Source: Lactonifactor longoviformis DSM 17459
GTDB taxonomy: Bacteria; Bacillota; Clostridia; Lachnospirales; Lachnospiraceae
Assembly (NCBI RefSeq): GCF_900129135.1
Contig: NZ_FQVI01000001.1
Coordinates: forward strand, 179,075 to 243,074
Direction: 5' to 3'
Length of the DNA stretch: 64,000 bases
Part shown: positions 9,371 to 18,230 of the stretch, one piece after another
How positions within the stretch are numbered: position 1 is the first letter of the stretch
Layout: the number at the start of each line of letters is the position of its first letter
The notes under the pieces: model-generated
The model's input: the letters and a program-made list of their open reading frames with translations, nothing else
The model's database searches: none
What the model was told of the DNA's origin: nothing
Translations under genes and position numbers: made by a program

Positions 9371-9886
9371 CTACTTTGCATCCGGTACATCTCTATACTG
9401 TCTTACATAACTGCTTCCCTTGGTGCTGTAACGAATAACCTGGTCTTCCTGGGCGTAACCCATCCCCAGTTTATTAATCGCCACCTCCCGAATATGGTCC
9501 AAATCTACAGATGCAAGTGTCTCGCTGTAAAAAGCATCATTATCCGCTTTCAGCTGACTCAGCTGTGTCTCTAATGATGCCACTTCCTTTGTCTGTGCAG
9601 TAATCACTGCCTTCAGTTGAAGGAATTGCACGCACGCAAATAAAGTAGCAGTACATACCAGTGCCAAAAACACAATATAGCCTTTATTTACCTGCAGTGC
9701 TTTCGCACGGTTTCTCCGCGCCCTGTGGCTGACCTCCCGGTTTCCCCTTACCGGACGTTCCTGCCTTTTAGGCGCTGTCTGCACACTTCTTACTGTATTT
9801 CCTTCTATATAAGAATACCTGGTATTCTCTGAATTTCTCGTACTCACCGATCTTTGATTTACCCTTCGATTGCCTCCACTAGCCAT
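9371..9886 (-). CDS. ftsL: FtsL-like septum formation protein
   Basis: A 171-residue bitopic protein: a basic, low-complexity cytoplasmic region of about 68 residues, one membrane segment (VFLALVCTATLFACVQFLQL, about 71-90), and an extracellular heptad-rich coiled coil followed by IREVAINKLGMGYA. The last motif is typical of FtsL/DivIC proteins, which bridge FtsQ and the FtsW-FtsI synthase. It lies between rsmH and ftsI, the standard place. Sequence conservation in this family is weak, so the call relies mostly on architecture and position. Confidence 0.85.
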   Translation of the reverse strand: MASGGNRRVNQRSVSTRNSENTRYSYIEGNTVRSVQTAPKRQERPVRGNREVSHRARRNRAKALQVNKGYIVFLALVCTATLFACVQFLQLKAVITAQTKEVASLETQLSQLKADNDAFYSETLASVDLDHIREVAINKLGMGYAQEDQVIRYSTKGSSYVRQYRDVPDAK

Positions 9887-9906
9887 ACTTTACTCCTTAC
9901 TTTGGC

Positions 9907-10848
9907 TTACGTAAGACGCCGTTCAAAAACCCTTAGCTTGGAGCTTTTTGCACGGCTGTTCCGTGCCAGCTCCTCCTCCCCTGGTACTATTGGCTTTTTC
10001 GTGATAATTCTTCCCTTGGGCTTTTTCCCGCATACACATACCGGGAAATTACTGGGACACGTACAGGGATTCTCATTTTTCCTGAAGATGGTTTTAACAA
10101 TCCTGTCTTCCAGTGAATGAAAGGTGATGATGCAGATACGCCCCTCGTCGTTCAGCATATCAATCATATCATCCAGCGAATCTCTCAATACATCCAGTTC
10201 ATGGTTCAGCTCAATCCGAATTGCCTGAAACGTCTTCTTAGCCGGGTGTCCGCCTACTGCCCTTATTTTCATAGGAATCGCTCTTTTAATCACCTCGATC
10301 AACTCCCCAGTCGTCTCGATGGGATGCTCCTCCCTTGCCAGGACAATATGTTTTGCAATGTTTTTTGCAAATTTATCTTCACCGTAATCGCGTATAATCC
10401 GATACAGTTCGTTTTCTCTGTAAGTATTAACAATATCCCTTGCCGTACGGTCCCCTCTTTGGTCCATACGCATATCCAAAGGGGCATCTTCCCTGTAGGT
10501 AAATCCCCTTTCCGCAGTGTCTAATTGATAGGATGAAACCCCTAAATCTAATATAATCCCATCCACAGATGAGATTCCCAACTTGCCAAGCTCTGCTTTC
10601 ATATTGCAATAATTGCTGCGAATGAGCGTCACCTGATCTTGGTAATCCCCTAAACGTTCACCCGCAGCCATGATTGCAGCATCGTCTTGATCTATGCCTA
10701 TCAGTCTCCCCTTGGCAGATAACAACTTACATACCTCTAAGGCATGACCGCCTCCTCCCAGTGTACCGTCCACATAAATACCATCCGGCTTTACCCGTAA
10801 GCCTGTAATGGTCTCCTCCAGTAATACAGATTGATGTTTAAATTCCAT
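9907..10848 (-). CDS. rsmH: 16S rRNA (cytosine-1402-N4)-methyltransferase
   Basis: RsmH methylates N4 of C1402 in 16S rRNA near the P site, using S-adenosylmethionine. The 313-residue protein has the normal length and shows the SAM-binding [10 protein letters not shown] motif near residue 30, [27 protein letters not shown], and the C-terminal [12 protein letters not shown]. It follows mraZ by 29 bases and opens the conserved mraZ-rsmH-ftsL-ftsI order. Confidence 0.96.
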   Translation of the reverse strand: MEFKHQSVLLEETITGLRVKPDGIYVDGTLGGGGHALEVCKLLSAKGRLIGIDQDDAAIMAAGERLGDYQDQVTLIRSNYCNMKAELGKLGISSVDGIILDLGVSSYQLDTAERGFTYREDAPLDMRMDQRGDRTARDIVNTYRENELYRIIRDYGEDKFAKNIAKHIVLAREEHPIETTGELIEVIKRAIPMKIRAVGGHPAKKTFQAIRIELNHELDVLRDSLDDMIDMLNDEGRICIITFHSLEDRIVKTIFRKNENPCTCPSNFPVCVCGKKPKGRIITKKPIVPGEEELARNSRAKSSKLRVFERRLT

Positions 10849-10877
10849 TCTAATCTCCTGTGTCCGTTTTACAGCCG

Positions 10878-11309
10878 TCAGATGACAATTCCCATGTCCT
10901 GCATCCCTTCTGCAATGGCATCCATGTCATCAAAACTGCTGTTTTCTATCCACTTCTCTTTGCTCCATATTTCTATTCTGGTAATATTTCCAGTCAGCAC
11001 AACATCCTTTTCCAGACCAGCGAATTCCCGCAGTGTAGATGGAACGAGAATTCTCCCCTGCTTGTCCAATTCGCATGAAGTAGCACTGGAGACAAAGAAA
11101 CGTGAGAAGGTTCTTGCATTTTTATTCGTAAGTGGTAAGGCTTTTAATTTTTCCTCGAAAACTTTCCATTCATCCTGTGGAAATATAGACAGACAACCAT
11201 CTAAACCTTTCGTCAAAATGAACTCTTCCCCTAATTGTTCTCTGAATTTTGACGGAATGATCAATCGCCCCTTCGCGTCGATTGTATGACTATACTCTCC
11301 CATGAACAT
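10878..11309 (-). CDS. mraZ: MraZ transcriptional regulator of the dcw cluster
   Basis: MraZ is an AbrB-fold DNA-binding protein that forms rings and controls the dcw operon. I place the start at the ATG at 11309, giving 143 residues beginning [15 protein letters not shown], the family's usual length and N terminus, with AAGGTG seven bases upstream. A longer in-frame ORF up to 11384 runs into the operator repeats and is unlikely to be translated. Two MraZ half-domains are visible, each with the DxxGR signature ([14 protein letters not shown] and [14 protein letters not shown]). Confidence 0.95.
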   Translation of the reverse strand: MFMGEYSHTIDAKGRLIIPSKFREQLGEEFILTKGLDGCLSIFPQDEWKVFEEKLKALPLTNKNARTFSRFFVSSATSCELDKQGRILVPSTLREFAGLEKDVVLTGNITRIEIWSKEKWIENSSFDDMDAIAEGMQDMGIVI

Positions 11310-11380
11310 GAATGTCACCTTCTTTCGTGGAACTGCAAGTCTCCCCTTTGCACTTCCCGCGGCAACCTGTGAATGCTCTG

Positions 11381-11427
11381 CCACTTATCATCCACTTGCC
11401 ACCACTTTTCACCACTTTCTACCACTT
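11381..11427 (-). promoter_or_regulatory. MraZ operator: five phased CCACTT/AAGTGG repeats
   Basis: On the plus strand CCACTT occurs at 11381, 11392, 11402, 11412 and 11422, spaced 11, 10, 10 and 10 bases, i.e. on one face of the helix. In transcription direction each reads AAGTGG. MraZ of other bacteria binds short direct repeats of this kind near its own promoter. The array lies between the -10 box and the mraZ start, so binding should repress the dcw operon. Confidence 0.9.
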
Positions 11428-11435
11428 ATGTACCC

Positions 11436-11464
11436 ATTTTATACTAATCACCCCTAAAAAACAA
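11436..11464 (-). promoter_or_regulatory. dcw operon promoter (sigma-A type)
   Basis: On the minus strand TTGTTT (11459-11464) and TAAAAT (11436-11441) are separated by 17 bases. It is the only good promoter seen upstream of mraZ and sits just before the operator repeats. Confidence 0.65.
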
Positions 11465-11498
11465 GGGGAACATATGTTTTTTCATAAATCTTTCACAG

Positions 11499-11550
11499 AA
11501 AAAAAGCAGGACAAATCACCTGCAAATCAGATGATATGTCCTGCTTTTTT
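11499..11550. terminator. Bidirectional terminator between the spo0E-like gene and the dcw promoter
   Basis: GCAGGACA (11506-11513) pairs with TGTCCTGC (11537-11544). A T run follows on the plus strand and an A run precedes it, giving a T run on the minus strand, so it can stop transcription from the spo0E-like gene. Confidence 0.8.
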
Positions 11551-11595
11551 CTTTTTTACTATATCTGGTAGAGAGCACTGAAAGCGCCTACTATA

Positions 11596-11757
11596 TTATG
11601 CCGACGCCTCTGCCTCTGCCATATACTCCTCAATTAGTACATCCAGTTTAACACTGTCTCTGTAAACTTCTTCCAGCTTGAAATTATTCCCTATCTTTTC
11701 ATCCATGGCCTGTCTCGCAGCTTCTATCTCGTGTCTCAATCGTTCCAATCTTGTCAT
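11596..11757 (-). CDS. Spo0E-like aspartyl-phosphate phosphatase, small protein
   Basis: A 53-residue protein with mostly helical character. It carries RLRHEIEAARQAMDEKI followed by SVKLDVLIEEYM, which matches the SxxLDxLIxxY signature of the Spo0E family. Such proteins remove phosphate from Spo0A~P and delay sporulation. AGGAG lies upstream; the start may be the ATG at 11757 or the in-frame ATG at 11763, two codons earlier. It stands alone between ychF and the dcw operon and ends before a strong terminator. Confidence 0.75.
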   Translation of the reverse strand: MTRLERLRHEIEAARQAMDEKIGNNFKLEEVYRDSVKLDVLIEEYMAEAEASA

Positions 11758-11885
11758 ATGCATCAATCTCCTTTGTATTTATCCATCATTTTCCCGTTCA
11801 GGATAACCAGAGTCCCCACATGCCATATTTGCCTATCTCCCAAGTTTGATTATCTACATAGTAGTAGTCTCTTTTTTTTCAGTTC

Positions 11886-12983
11886 TTATACATTAAATCG
11901 GAATAAAATCACATCTCCGTCCTTTACCACGTAGTCCTTTCCTTCCATACGCACCAGCCCTTTTTCCCTGGCCCCTGCATAAGAACCACAGTCCAGAAGA
12001 TCCTGAAAGTTCACCACCTCTGCCTTAATAAATCCTCTCTCAAAATCCGTGTGGATTTTTCCGGCCGCCTGTGGCGCCTTTGTACCTACTTTGATTGTCC
12101 ATGCTCTGGTCTCATCTTCTCCCGATGTCAGATAACTGATAAGTCCCAACAGCCGATAGCTTGCCTGTATTAACTTTTCCAGGCCGGATTGCTTAATACC
12201 CAAATCCTCCAAAAACATTTTTTTCTCTTCTTCGTCAAGCTCCGCAATCTCCTGTTCGATCTGCGCACAGATCACAAAGACCTCGCTGCCCTGTTCCCCT
12301 GCGTACTCCCTGACTTTTTCAACCAGACTGTTGGAAGACCCGTCGTCTGCCAGATCCTCTTCCGCTACATTAGCCGCATAGATCACTGGCTTACCTGTCA
12401 GAAGGTTATAATTAGCTATATACTCTTCTTCGTCTTCCGTCCCGCACGCAAAGACAGAGGCAGGCTTCCCATCTTCCAGATGGGCTTTCAGTTTTTGAAG
12501 AAGTTCCAGCTCTTTGGCTGCCTCTTTATCGTTTCTGGCAGATTTTGATGTTTTGGCAATCCGCCTCTCCAATATTTCAATATCTGAAAAGATCAGTTCC
12601 AGATTGATCGTTTCTATATCTCTGAGAGGATCTATACTCCCGTCAACATGGACCACATTGCTGTCTTCAAAGCAGCGTACTACATGAACAATGGCATCAA
12701 CCTCCCGGATATTTGCCAGAAACTGGTTTCCCAATCCCTCCCCTTTGGAAGCTCCCTTTACAAGTCCTGCAATATCAACAAACTCTATGACTGCCGGAGT
12801 CACTTTTTTAGAATGATAAAAATCACCCAAAAGCTGCAGACGCTCATCCGGCACCGGTACTACTCCCACATTGGGATCAATGGTGCAGAACGGATAATTA
12901 GCAGACTCCGCCCCTGCTTTGGTCAGGGAATTAAATAAGGTACTCTTCCCCACATTGGGAAGTCCTACAATTCCTAATTTCAT
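11886..12983 (-). CDS. ychF: Redox-regulated ATPase YchF (Obg-related)
   Basis: YchF/OLA1 is a universally conserved P-loop protein that hydrolyses ATP rather than GTP and associates with ribosomes. The 365-residue protein has the P-loop GLPNVGKST at its start, the [20 protein letters not shown] switch region, the NVAEED sequence that replaces the GTPase NKxD motif, a coiled-coil insert, and a C-terminal TGS domain ending in the conserved [12 protein letters not shown]. It is monocistronic with its own promoter. Confidence 0.96.
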   Translation of the reverse strand: MKLGIVGLPNVGKSTLFNSLTKAGAESANYPFCTIDPNVGVVPVPDERLQLLGDFYHSKKVTPAVIEFVDIAGLVKGASKGEGLGNQFLANIREVDAIVHVVRCFEDSNVVHVDGSIDPLRDIETINLELIFSDIEILERRIAKTSKSARNDKEAAKELELLQKLKAHLEDGKPASVFACGTEDEEEYIANYNLLTGKPVIYAANVAEEDLADDGSSNSLVEKVREYAGEQGSEVFVICAQIEQEIAELDEEEKKMFLEDLGIKQSGLEKLIQASYRLLGLISYLTSGEDETRAWTIKVGTKAPQAAGKIHTDFERGFIKAEVVNFQDLLDCGSYAGAREKGLVRMEGKDYVVKDGDVILFRFNV

Positions 12984-13041
12984 ATGTTAAATCCTCTTTT
13001 CTTCTATGTTATAAGCAGCCGCTTTTTATTGCTTATGGTAA

Positions 13042-13070
13042 ATTCTAACACACATAATAAGGCGAATCAA
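13042..13070 (-). promoter_or_regulatory. ychF promoter (sigma-A type)
   Basis: Minus strand TTGATT (13065-13070), 17-base spacer, TAGAAT (13042-13047), about 50 bases before the ychF start. Confidence 0.6.
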
Positions 13071-13135
13071 GACCTTGACCCACCCTATCACTCGACATTT
13101 CTCATTTTTTTATCGACAATTTTCGCATCGGCCCT

Positions 13136-13792
13136 TTATGCTTCTCTATCCTTCGACATCATCATAAGCAGCATTCCCTGTCGGTATTTTACGATCGCTG
13201 TATCCTCTGCAATCTCGTTGCTTACCCCCAGACCATCGCTGTTTTTCAGATAATGGTCAGTCAGGGGATATTTGAATCCCTCCAATGTCAGTCCCTCTAC
13301 CGCATCCCCCAGAGGAAAAAAGGAAACATAGGTTCCAAATTGTCTGGATTTCTCCAGCATGGTCTCTTTCCCCAGAAGCGTAATATAATTCTGGGGATCC
13401 ACAATGACTGCCGGTATACCGGCCTGGTGGGCCAACGCCAGGCACTGTACATTTCCCCAGAAATGATCCATACGCCCGCCTGTTGCCCCCAGGATCCATA
13501 TGCCTGTACTTTTTAATTCAATTGCCTTTTCAATTCCTATCTGTGTGTCTGTGGCATCCTTTTCCGGCTGAAACCGCTCCACTGGAATCCCGGGGTTATT
13601 CATGTAATACTCCATCACTCGGGAATCAATGCTGTCAAAATCTCCCATTATATAGGAAGGAAGTATCTCATGCTGATAGCAGAAATTCAGCCCCCTGTCA
13701 ATGCCCAGTATATAATCCGGCCTCATCTCTGCAATAAAGTTCAGGGCAAACTTCTCATCCAGAGAGCCGCCGCTAATCATCAACGTCTTCAT
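13136..13792 (-). CDS. thiN: Thiamine pyrophosphokinase
   Basis: ThiN transfers pyrophosphate from ATP to thiamine, producing thiamine diphosphate. The 218-residue protein has the family's two-domain layout: an N-terminal Rossmann-like part with IMGDFDSIDS and DATDTQIGIEKA, the GATGGRMDHFWGNVQ motif, and a smaller beta-rich C-terminal domain with GFKYPLTD and SNEI. It ends the long operon that starts at murE, two bases after rpe. The rsgA-rpe-thiN order is common in Firmicutes. Confidence 0.94.
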   Translation of the reverse strand: MKTLMISGGSLDEKFALNFIAEMRPDYILGIDRGLNFCYQHEILPSYIMGDFDSIDSRVMEYYMNNPGIPVERFQPEKDATDTQIGIEKAIELKSTGIWILGATGGRMDHFWGNVQCLALAHQAGIPAVIVDPQNYITLLGKETMLEKSRQFGTYVSFFPLGDAVEGLTLEGFKYPLTDHYLKNSDGLGVSNEIAEDTAIVKYRQGMLLMMMSKDREA

Positions 13793-13794
13793 AT

Positions 13795-14457
13795 TCAGGC
13801 CTCATGCTCCATAAGTTCCAGCAGCTCTTTTGCATTCTTTGTAATATCTCCTTTAAAAACAGCAGAGCCTGCTACAAAAATATTTGCACCCGCTTTGAGA
13901 ACTTCAGGCAATGTATCGGTGGTAATTCCCCCGTCAACCTGAATATCCGTATCCAGTCCTCTTCTGTCAAACTCATTTCTCAACACAGCAACTTTACGGG
14001 TGCAGTATGGTATGTACTTCTGTCCCCCGAATCCGGGATTCACAGTCATAATCAGCACCATATCCACTGTATCCAGCACATGCTCCAGCACCGAGACAGG
14101 AGTTGCCGGGTTCAAAGCCACCCCGGCCCTGCATCCGGCCTCCTTGATCTGCGCTATGGTGCGGTCCAGGTGGGTGCACGCCTCCGCATGGACGGTAAGC
14201 ATATCAGCCCCATTATTCATAAACGTATCTACATATCTTCCCGGATCTGTAATCATCAGATGCACGTCCATAAATAAAGAGGTTTCTTTTTTCAGTGAGG
14301 CCAAGACAGGCATGCCGAAGGAAATGCTGGGCACAAAGATCCCGTCCATAACATCAAAATGAAGCCATCTGGTTCCTGCCTCCTCTACTTTCTTAATCTG
14401 CTCTCCCAGACGGTTAAAGTCTGCAGCTAATATAGATGGTGATAACTCATATTTCAT
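13795..14457 (-). CDS. rpe: Ribulose-phosphate 3-epimerase
   Basis: This TIM-barrel enzyme interconverts ribulose 5-phosphate and xylulose 5-phosphate in the non-oxidative pentose phosphate pathway. The 220-residue sequence shows SPSILAADF at the N terminus, FDVMDGIFVP and DVHLMI with metal and catalytic residues, MTVNPGFGGQ, and QVDGGITTDT with the second catalytic aspartate. It lies between rsgA and thiN with gaps of only a few bases. Confidence 0.96.
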   Translation of the reverse strand: MKYELSPSILAADFNRLGEQIKKVEEAGTRWLHFDVMDGIFVPSISFGMPVLASLKKETSLFMDVHLMITDPGRYVDTFMNNGADMLTVHAEACTHLDRTIAQIKEAGCRAGVALNPATPVSVLEHVLDTVDMVLIMTVNPGFGGQKYIPYCTRKVAVLRNEFDRRGLDTDIQVDGGITTDTLPEVLKAGANIFVAGSAVFKGDITKNAKELLELMEHEA

Positions 14458-14460
14458 ACC

Positions 14461-15339
14461 TCAATACCTCCTCTTGTCTTTTAGTTCCTCATAAAATTCT
14501 ACATAATTCGCATAGCGGATTCTGCTGAGTTCCCCCTTATCCAGGGCTTCTTTTACTGCACATCCCGGTTCATGGGTATGAGAACACCCCTGGAACCGGC
14601 AGGCCCCCTCATAGGGAGCAAACTCTATAAAATAGTCCTTCAGTTCTTCCTTTTCCATGTCCGCAACATAGAGTGAACTGAATCCGGGGGTATCCATGAT
14701 GTAAGTGCCCTCGTCTATCTGTATCAGCTGCGAGTGCCGGGTGGTATGCTTTCCCCGTCCCAGCTTCTGGCTGATAGCTCCTGTCTCCATCTCAACCCCA
14801 TGCTGAACAAGATTGGTCAGAGAAGATTTCCCCACCCCCGAAGGTCCGGCCACCACCGTAGTCTTTCCTTTCAGAAGCGCACTCATCTGCTCCACCCCCT
14901 CTTCCTGCTCCGCACTGGTGGTGAAAACCTCATATCCGCACTTCTTATATTCACTGATAAGCAGCTCCAGTTCCTCCCCTGTAACCAGGTCCTTCTTGTT
15001 GATGCAGATTTTTGTGGGGATGCCCTGCTTTTCCATGGAAATCAAAAAGCGGTCCAGCAATGAGAAGTTCGGTTTCGGCTCCTGGGCGGCAAATATCACC
15101 ATTGCCTGATCAACATTGGCAACGGCTGGCCGTATCAGTTCATTTCTTCTGGGAAGTATCTCCACCAGATTACCTACTCTGTTCTCCTCATCAAGGACCT
15201 CTATGATTACATCGTCGCCTACCAGCGGCTTTTTCTTTTCTTTTCGGAATATTCCCTTTGCCTTGCATTCGTAAATCCCGGATTCTGCTACATGAATGTA
15301 GTAGAATCCGGCAATTCCTTTCACTATCTTTCCCTGCAT
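14461..15339 (-). CDS. rsgA: Small ribosomal subunit biogenesis GTPase RsgA
   Basis: RsgA is a circularly permuted GTPase that acts in late 30S subunit maturation. The 292-residue protein has an N-terminal OB fold, the G4 motif NKKDLV before the P loop, the P loop GPSGVGKSSL near residue 163, the DTPGF G3 motif, and a C-terminal zinc-binding region (CRFQGCSHTHEPGC). It is encoded between prkC and rpe; linkage of rsgA to the PrkC-Stp pair is usual in Firmicutes. Confidence 0.96.
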   Translation of the reverse strand: MQGKIVKGIAGFYYIHVAESGIYECKAKGIFRKEKKKPLVGDDVIIEVLDEENRVGNLVEILPRRNELIRPAVANVDQAMVIFAAQEPKPNFSLLDRFLISMEKQGIPTKICINKKDLVTGEELELLISEYKKCGYEVFTTSAEQEEGVEQMSALLKGKTTVVAGPSGVGKSSLTNLVQHGVEMETGAISQKLGRGKHTTRHSQLIQIDEGTYIMDTPGFSSLYVADMEKEELKDYFIEFAPYEGACRFQGCSHTHEPGCAVKEALDKGELSRIRYANYVEFYEELKDKRRY

Positions 15340-15342
15340 GTA

Positions 15343-17493
15343 TTAATCTACCTGTTCAAACTTCAGATTTTTATATGCCCCCAGCATCGTGTACTCACCA
15401 TCTACTTTCTCATAGACATATATAGTACCAGTTGTAACTCCCGGCTCACCCTCAACATTCTTTAAGGAATACGGGAACTTTAACTTTTCATCCGTAAGGA
15501 TCGTTTTTGCCTGAATCTCGCCATCCACTTCCTGAGCCAGGTCCATCTTAATCTCACCGCCTTTGTATCCCGGAGGTGAAGCTATCTGCTGCCCAACGCA
15601 TTTCCATGTTCCGCTGGCGGATGTGTTCGTGCTGGTGTTGTCATCCTTTTTATCGGTATCAGAGTCATTATCGGAACTGTTTCCGGTGTTTACTGTAATG
15701 GTAATTGTAGTCCCGGCTTCCACAGAACGGCCCGCAGAGATATCCTGCTTCATGACATCCCCGATGTCCACACTGCTGCTGGTACCGCTTTCCACTACCA
15801 CGTCAAGCCCCAGTTCATTCAGCGCTTCCTTGGCATCTGCCTCTTTCTGCCCCACTACATTGGGCACCTTCACTGATTTATCGCCCTTTCCGATGCTAAC
15901 TTTTACGGTAATGGTGTCGCCCTTTTTGGCACTTTCTCCGGCTCCCGGGTCTGTGGAAATCACCTTGCCGATATCCACGGAATCACTTTTCTCCTTCTCC
16001 ACCTTGGTCTCAAAGCCCTGGTCCTGGAGCGTAGCTTCCGCATCTGTCTGCGTTTCTCCCACAACATCAGCCACACGAATCTCATCGCTGCCCGTACTTA
16101 CCGTATATTTTATCATAGTGTTCTTATCAACTTTTGTACCGGCCTCAATCTCCTGCTTTATAATCACACCTGCTTCATATTCCGTAGAAGCCTCTTCGCC
16201 GGCCTTCTTAATTCCCAGAGAGTTGTCTGAAGCCAGTTTCTGGGCTTCCTCCACTGTCTTTCCCACCAGTTTTGGAACCTCAACCTGTGCATCCTCATCA
16301 TTCTTGTCTGAGGTATCCTCAACCTTTGGTTTGTTATTTTCTTTATTTTTCGAACCGAAGGTAAAAATCCCTGCTGCCTGACCGATAAGATAGATTAAAA
16401 TACAGATAATGATGGCACCGACAATCAGTCCGCCTATGGTAAGAGCTTTCTCCAGGCGGGTATTAATGCCGCCCTTTCTGCCGTCGTCGTAGTCATCGTC
16501 GTAATCATCACCGTCTTCATCCTCCTCATACTCATCGTACTCCTCATCCTGTGGGGGATAGGAGGGCTGGGTGTCACCATAGCGGTTCTTCTTAATCTCA
16601 TTCAGCTCATCCCCGGAAATCACCACGGTCTGCGCGTGATTGCTGAGGGGAACCAGATTCACAAAGTCCCCGTCCGGGTCTATCAGTGAATGCTTCAGAT
16701 CTGCAATTACCTCAGCCATACTGTTGTAGCGCCGGTCAACACTTTTCTGCGTACACTTGAGAATTATCTGTTCCAGGCTGTGGGGCAGCTGAGAGTTATA
16801 CTCTGAAGGAGGAACGATTTCTTCCTGCAGATGCTTAATGGCAATCGCCACTGTAGTATCTCCGTCAAACGGTACTTTTCCGGTTACCATCTCATAGATA
16901 GTAACGCCCAGGGAATAGATATCACTTTTTGAGTCACTGTATCCCCCCCGCACCTGCTCCGGGGAGCTGTAATGCACAGACCCCATAACATTTGAACTAA
17001 TAGTGTTAGAGGATGCAGCCCTTGCGATCCCGAAGTCCGTTACCTTTACTTTTCCGTCTGTTGAAATAATAATATTCTGAGGCTTCACATCTCTGTGAAC
17101 AATGTTATGGTTGTGCGCCGCTTCAAGTCCCATAGATACCTGAATAGCGATACTGGTTGCCTCTTTTACACTTAATTTACCCTTCTTGGAGATGTACTCT
17201 TTCAGCGTTATACCTTCAACAAGCTCCATAACAATATAGTAAACGCCGTTATCCTCCCCTACATCAAACACATTTACTATATTCGGATGTGCCAGCCCTG
17301 CCGCCGCCTGGGCTTCTGTCTGAAATTTCCGGATAAATGTCATATCCTCCCGGAATTCAGCCTTTAATACTTTTACAGCTACAAAGCGGTTCAGTTTATG
17401 ATCTTTCGCCTTGTATACATCTGCCATACCGCCGGATCCGATTCTGCCGGCAATCTCATATCTTTCTCCAATAATCATTCCCACATTTAACAT
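15343..17493 (-). CDS. prkC: Serine/threonine protein kinase with three PASTA domains
   Basis: A 716-residue membrane kinase that senses muropeptides or lipid II. The cytoplasmic kinase domain (about 1-275) has GSGGMADVYKA, VAVKVLK, HRDVKPQNI and DFGIARA, so it is catalytically complete. An acidic linker precedes one membrane segment (about 352-375). Three PASTA repeats follow outside the cell, each starting with a VPKLVG/VADVVG/VPNVVG motif. A Ser/Thr/Asp-rich spacer and a further C-terminal domain of about 80 residues, which I do not recognise, end the protein. It overlaps its phosphatase gene by seven bases. Confidence 0.95.
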   Translation of the reverse strand: MLNVGMIIGERYEIAGRIGSGGMADVYKAKDHKLNRFVAVKVLKAEFREDMTFIRKFQTEAQAAAGLAHPNIVNVFDVGEDNGVYYIVMELVEGITLKEYISKKGKLSVKEATSIAIQVSMGLEAAHNHNIVHRDVKPQNIIISTDGKVKVTDFGIARAASSNTISSNVMGSVHYSSPEQVRGGYSDSKSDIYSLGVTIYEMVTGKVPFDGDTTVAIAIKHLQEEIVPPSEYNSQLPHSLEQIILKCTQKSVDRRYNSMAEVIADLKHSLIDPDGDFVNLVPLSNHAQTVVISGDELNEIKKNRYGDTQPSYPPQDEEYDEYEEDEDGDDYDDDYDDGRKGGINTRLEKALTIGGLIVGAIIICILIYLIGQAAGIFTFGSKNKENNKPKVEDTSDKNDEDAQVEVPKLVGKTVEEAQKLASDNSLGIKKAGEEASTEYEAGVIIKQEIEAGTKVDKNTMIKYTVSTGSDEIRVADVVGETQTDAEATLQDQGFETKVEKEKSDSVDIGKVISTDPGAGESAKKGDTITVKVSIGKGDKSVKVPNVVGQKEADAKEALNELGLDVVVESGTSSSVDIGDVMKQDISAGRSVEAGTTITITVNTGNSSDNDSDTDKKDDNTSTNTSASGTWKCVGQQIASPPGYKGGEIKMDLAQEVDGEIQAKTILTDEKLKFPYSLKNVEGEPGVTTGTIYVYEKVDGEYTMLGAYKNLKFEQVD

Positions 17494-18230
17494 ACTTCCA
17501 CCTCTTTTGTACCTGGTTTTACTAGTACCACCGCAATATTGTCCTTTCCACCATTTTCATTCGCCAAACGAATCAGACTTTGTCCTGCTGTCTCCAGCGA
17601 GGGAGCTTCTTTTACAATCTGCGCAATTACATCATCTGTTACCATATTAGTAAGGCCGTCGGAACACAGCAAAATAATGCTGTCCGGATGCAGCTTGATA
17701 TCAAAAAAATCAATATCCACTTCCTCTTTTGCCCCTAACGCCCTTGTTATTATATTCTTATCCGGGTGATTTCTGGCATCCTCTCTGCTGATCTCACCCA
17801 TGCGCACCATTTCCTCTACCAGGGAGTGGTCCTTTGTAATCTGACGGATTCCGTCATCCATGACATACAGACGGCTGTCACCCACATTTGCCACATAAGC
17901 ATAATGGTCGACTACTGTTACCGCAACCATAGTTGTACCCATGCCGGACATTCCCTCGTTTTTAGCTGCCTGCTCCAGCAATTTAAGATTCGCATTTTCG
18001 ATTGCCTTACGAATAATCTTTATGGGATTATACTCCGCATCTGCCTTGACGGTATCAAGCAAAACCTGAACGGCAAAACTTGATGCAAAATCACCCGCAT
18101 TATGTCCGCCCATCCCGTCCGCAACAACAAAAAGATTGGGCAGGTTACCGACAGCCTGCTCTGATGCAAAGACATAGTCCTGATTCACTTTTCTCTTCTG
18201 TCCTACATCTGTCACAGAATAAACTTTCAT
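17487..18230 (-). CDS. stp: PP2C-family serine/threonine phosphatase
   Basis: The 247-residue enzyme reverses phosphorylation by the neighbouring PASTA kinase. Metal-binding PP2C motifs are present: DYVFA, VVADGMGGHNAGDFAS, GMGTTMV, VGDSRLY, LLCSDGLTNMV and GKDNIAVVLV. The stop codon overlaps the kinase start and its own start overlaps the rlmN stop, indicating translational coupling. Confidence 0.95.
   Translation of the reverse strand: MKVYSVTDVGQKRKVNQDYVFASEQAVGNLPNLFVVADGMGGHNAGDFASSFAVQVLLDTVKADAEYNPIKIIRKAIENANLKLLEQAAKNEGMSGMGTTMVAVTVVDHYAYVANVGDSRLYVMDDGIRQITKDHSLVEEMVRMGEISREDARNHPDKNIITRALGAKEEVDIDFFDIKLHPDSIILLCSDGLTNMVTDDVIAQIVKEAPSLETAGQSLIRLANENGGKDNIAVVLVKPGTKEVEVC

Noticed and set aside
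11310..11384. 25-codon N-terminal extension of mraZ
   Set aside because: It begins inside the operator repeats, lacks a ribosome binding site, and the family starts at MFMGEY.
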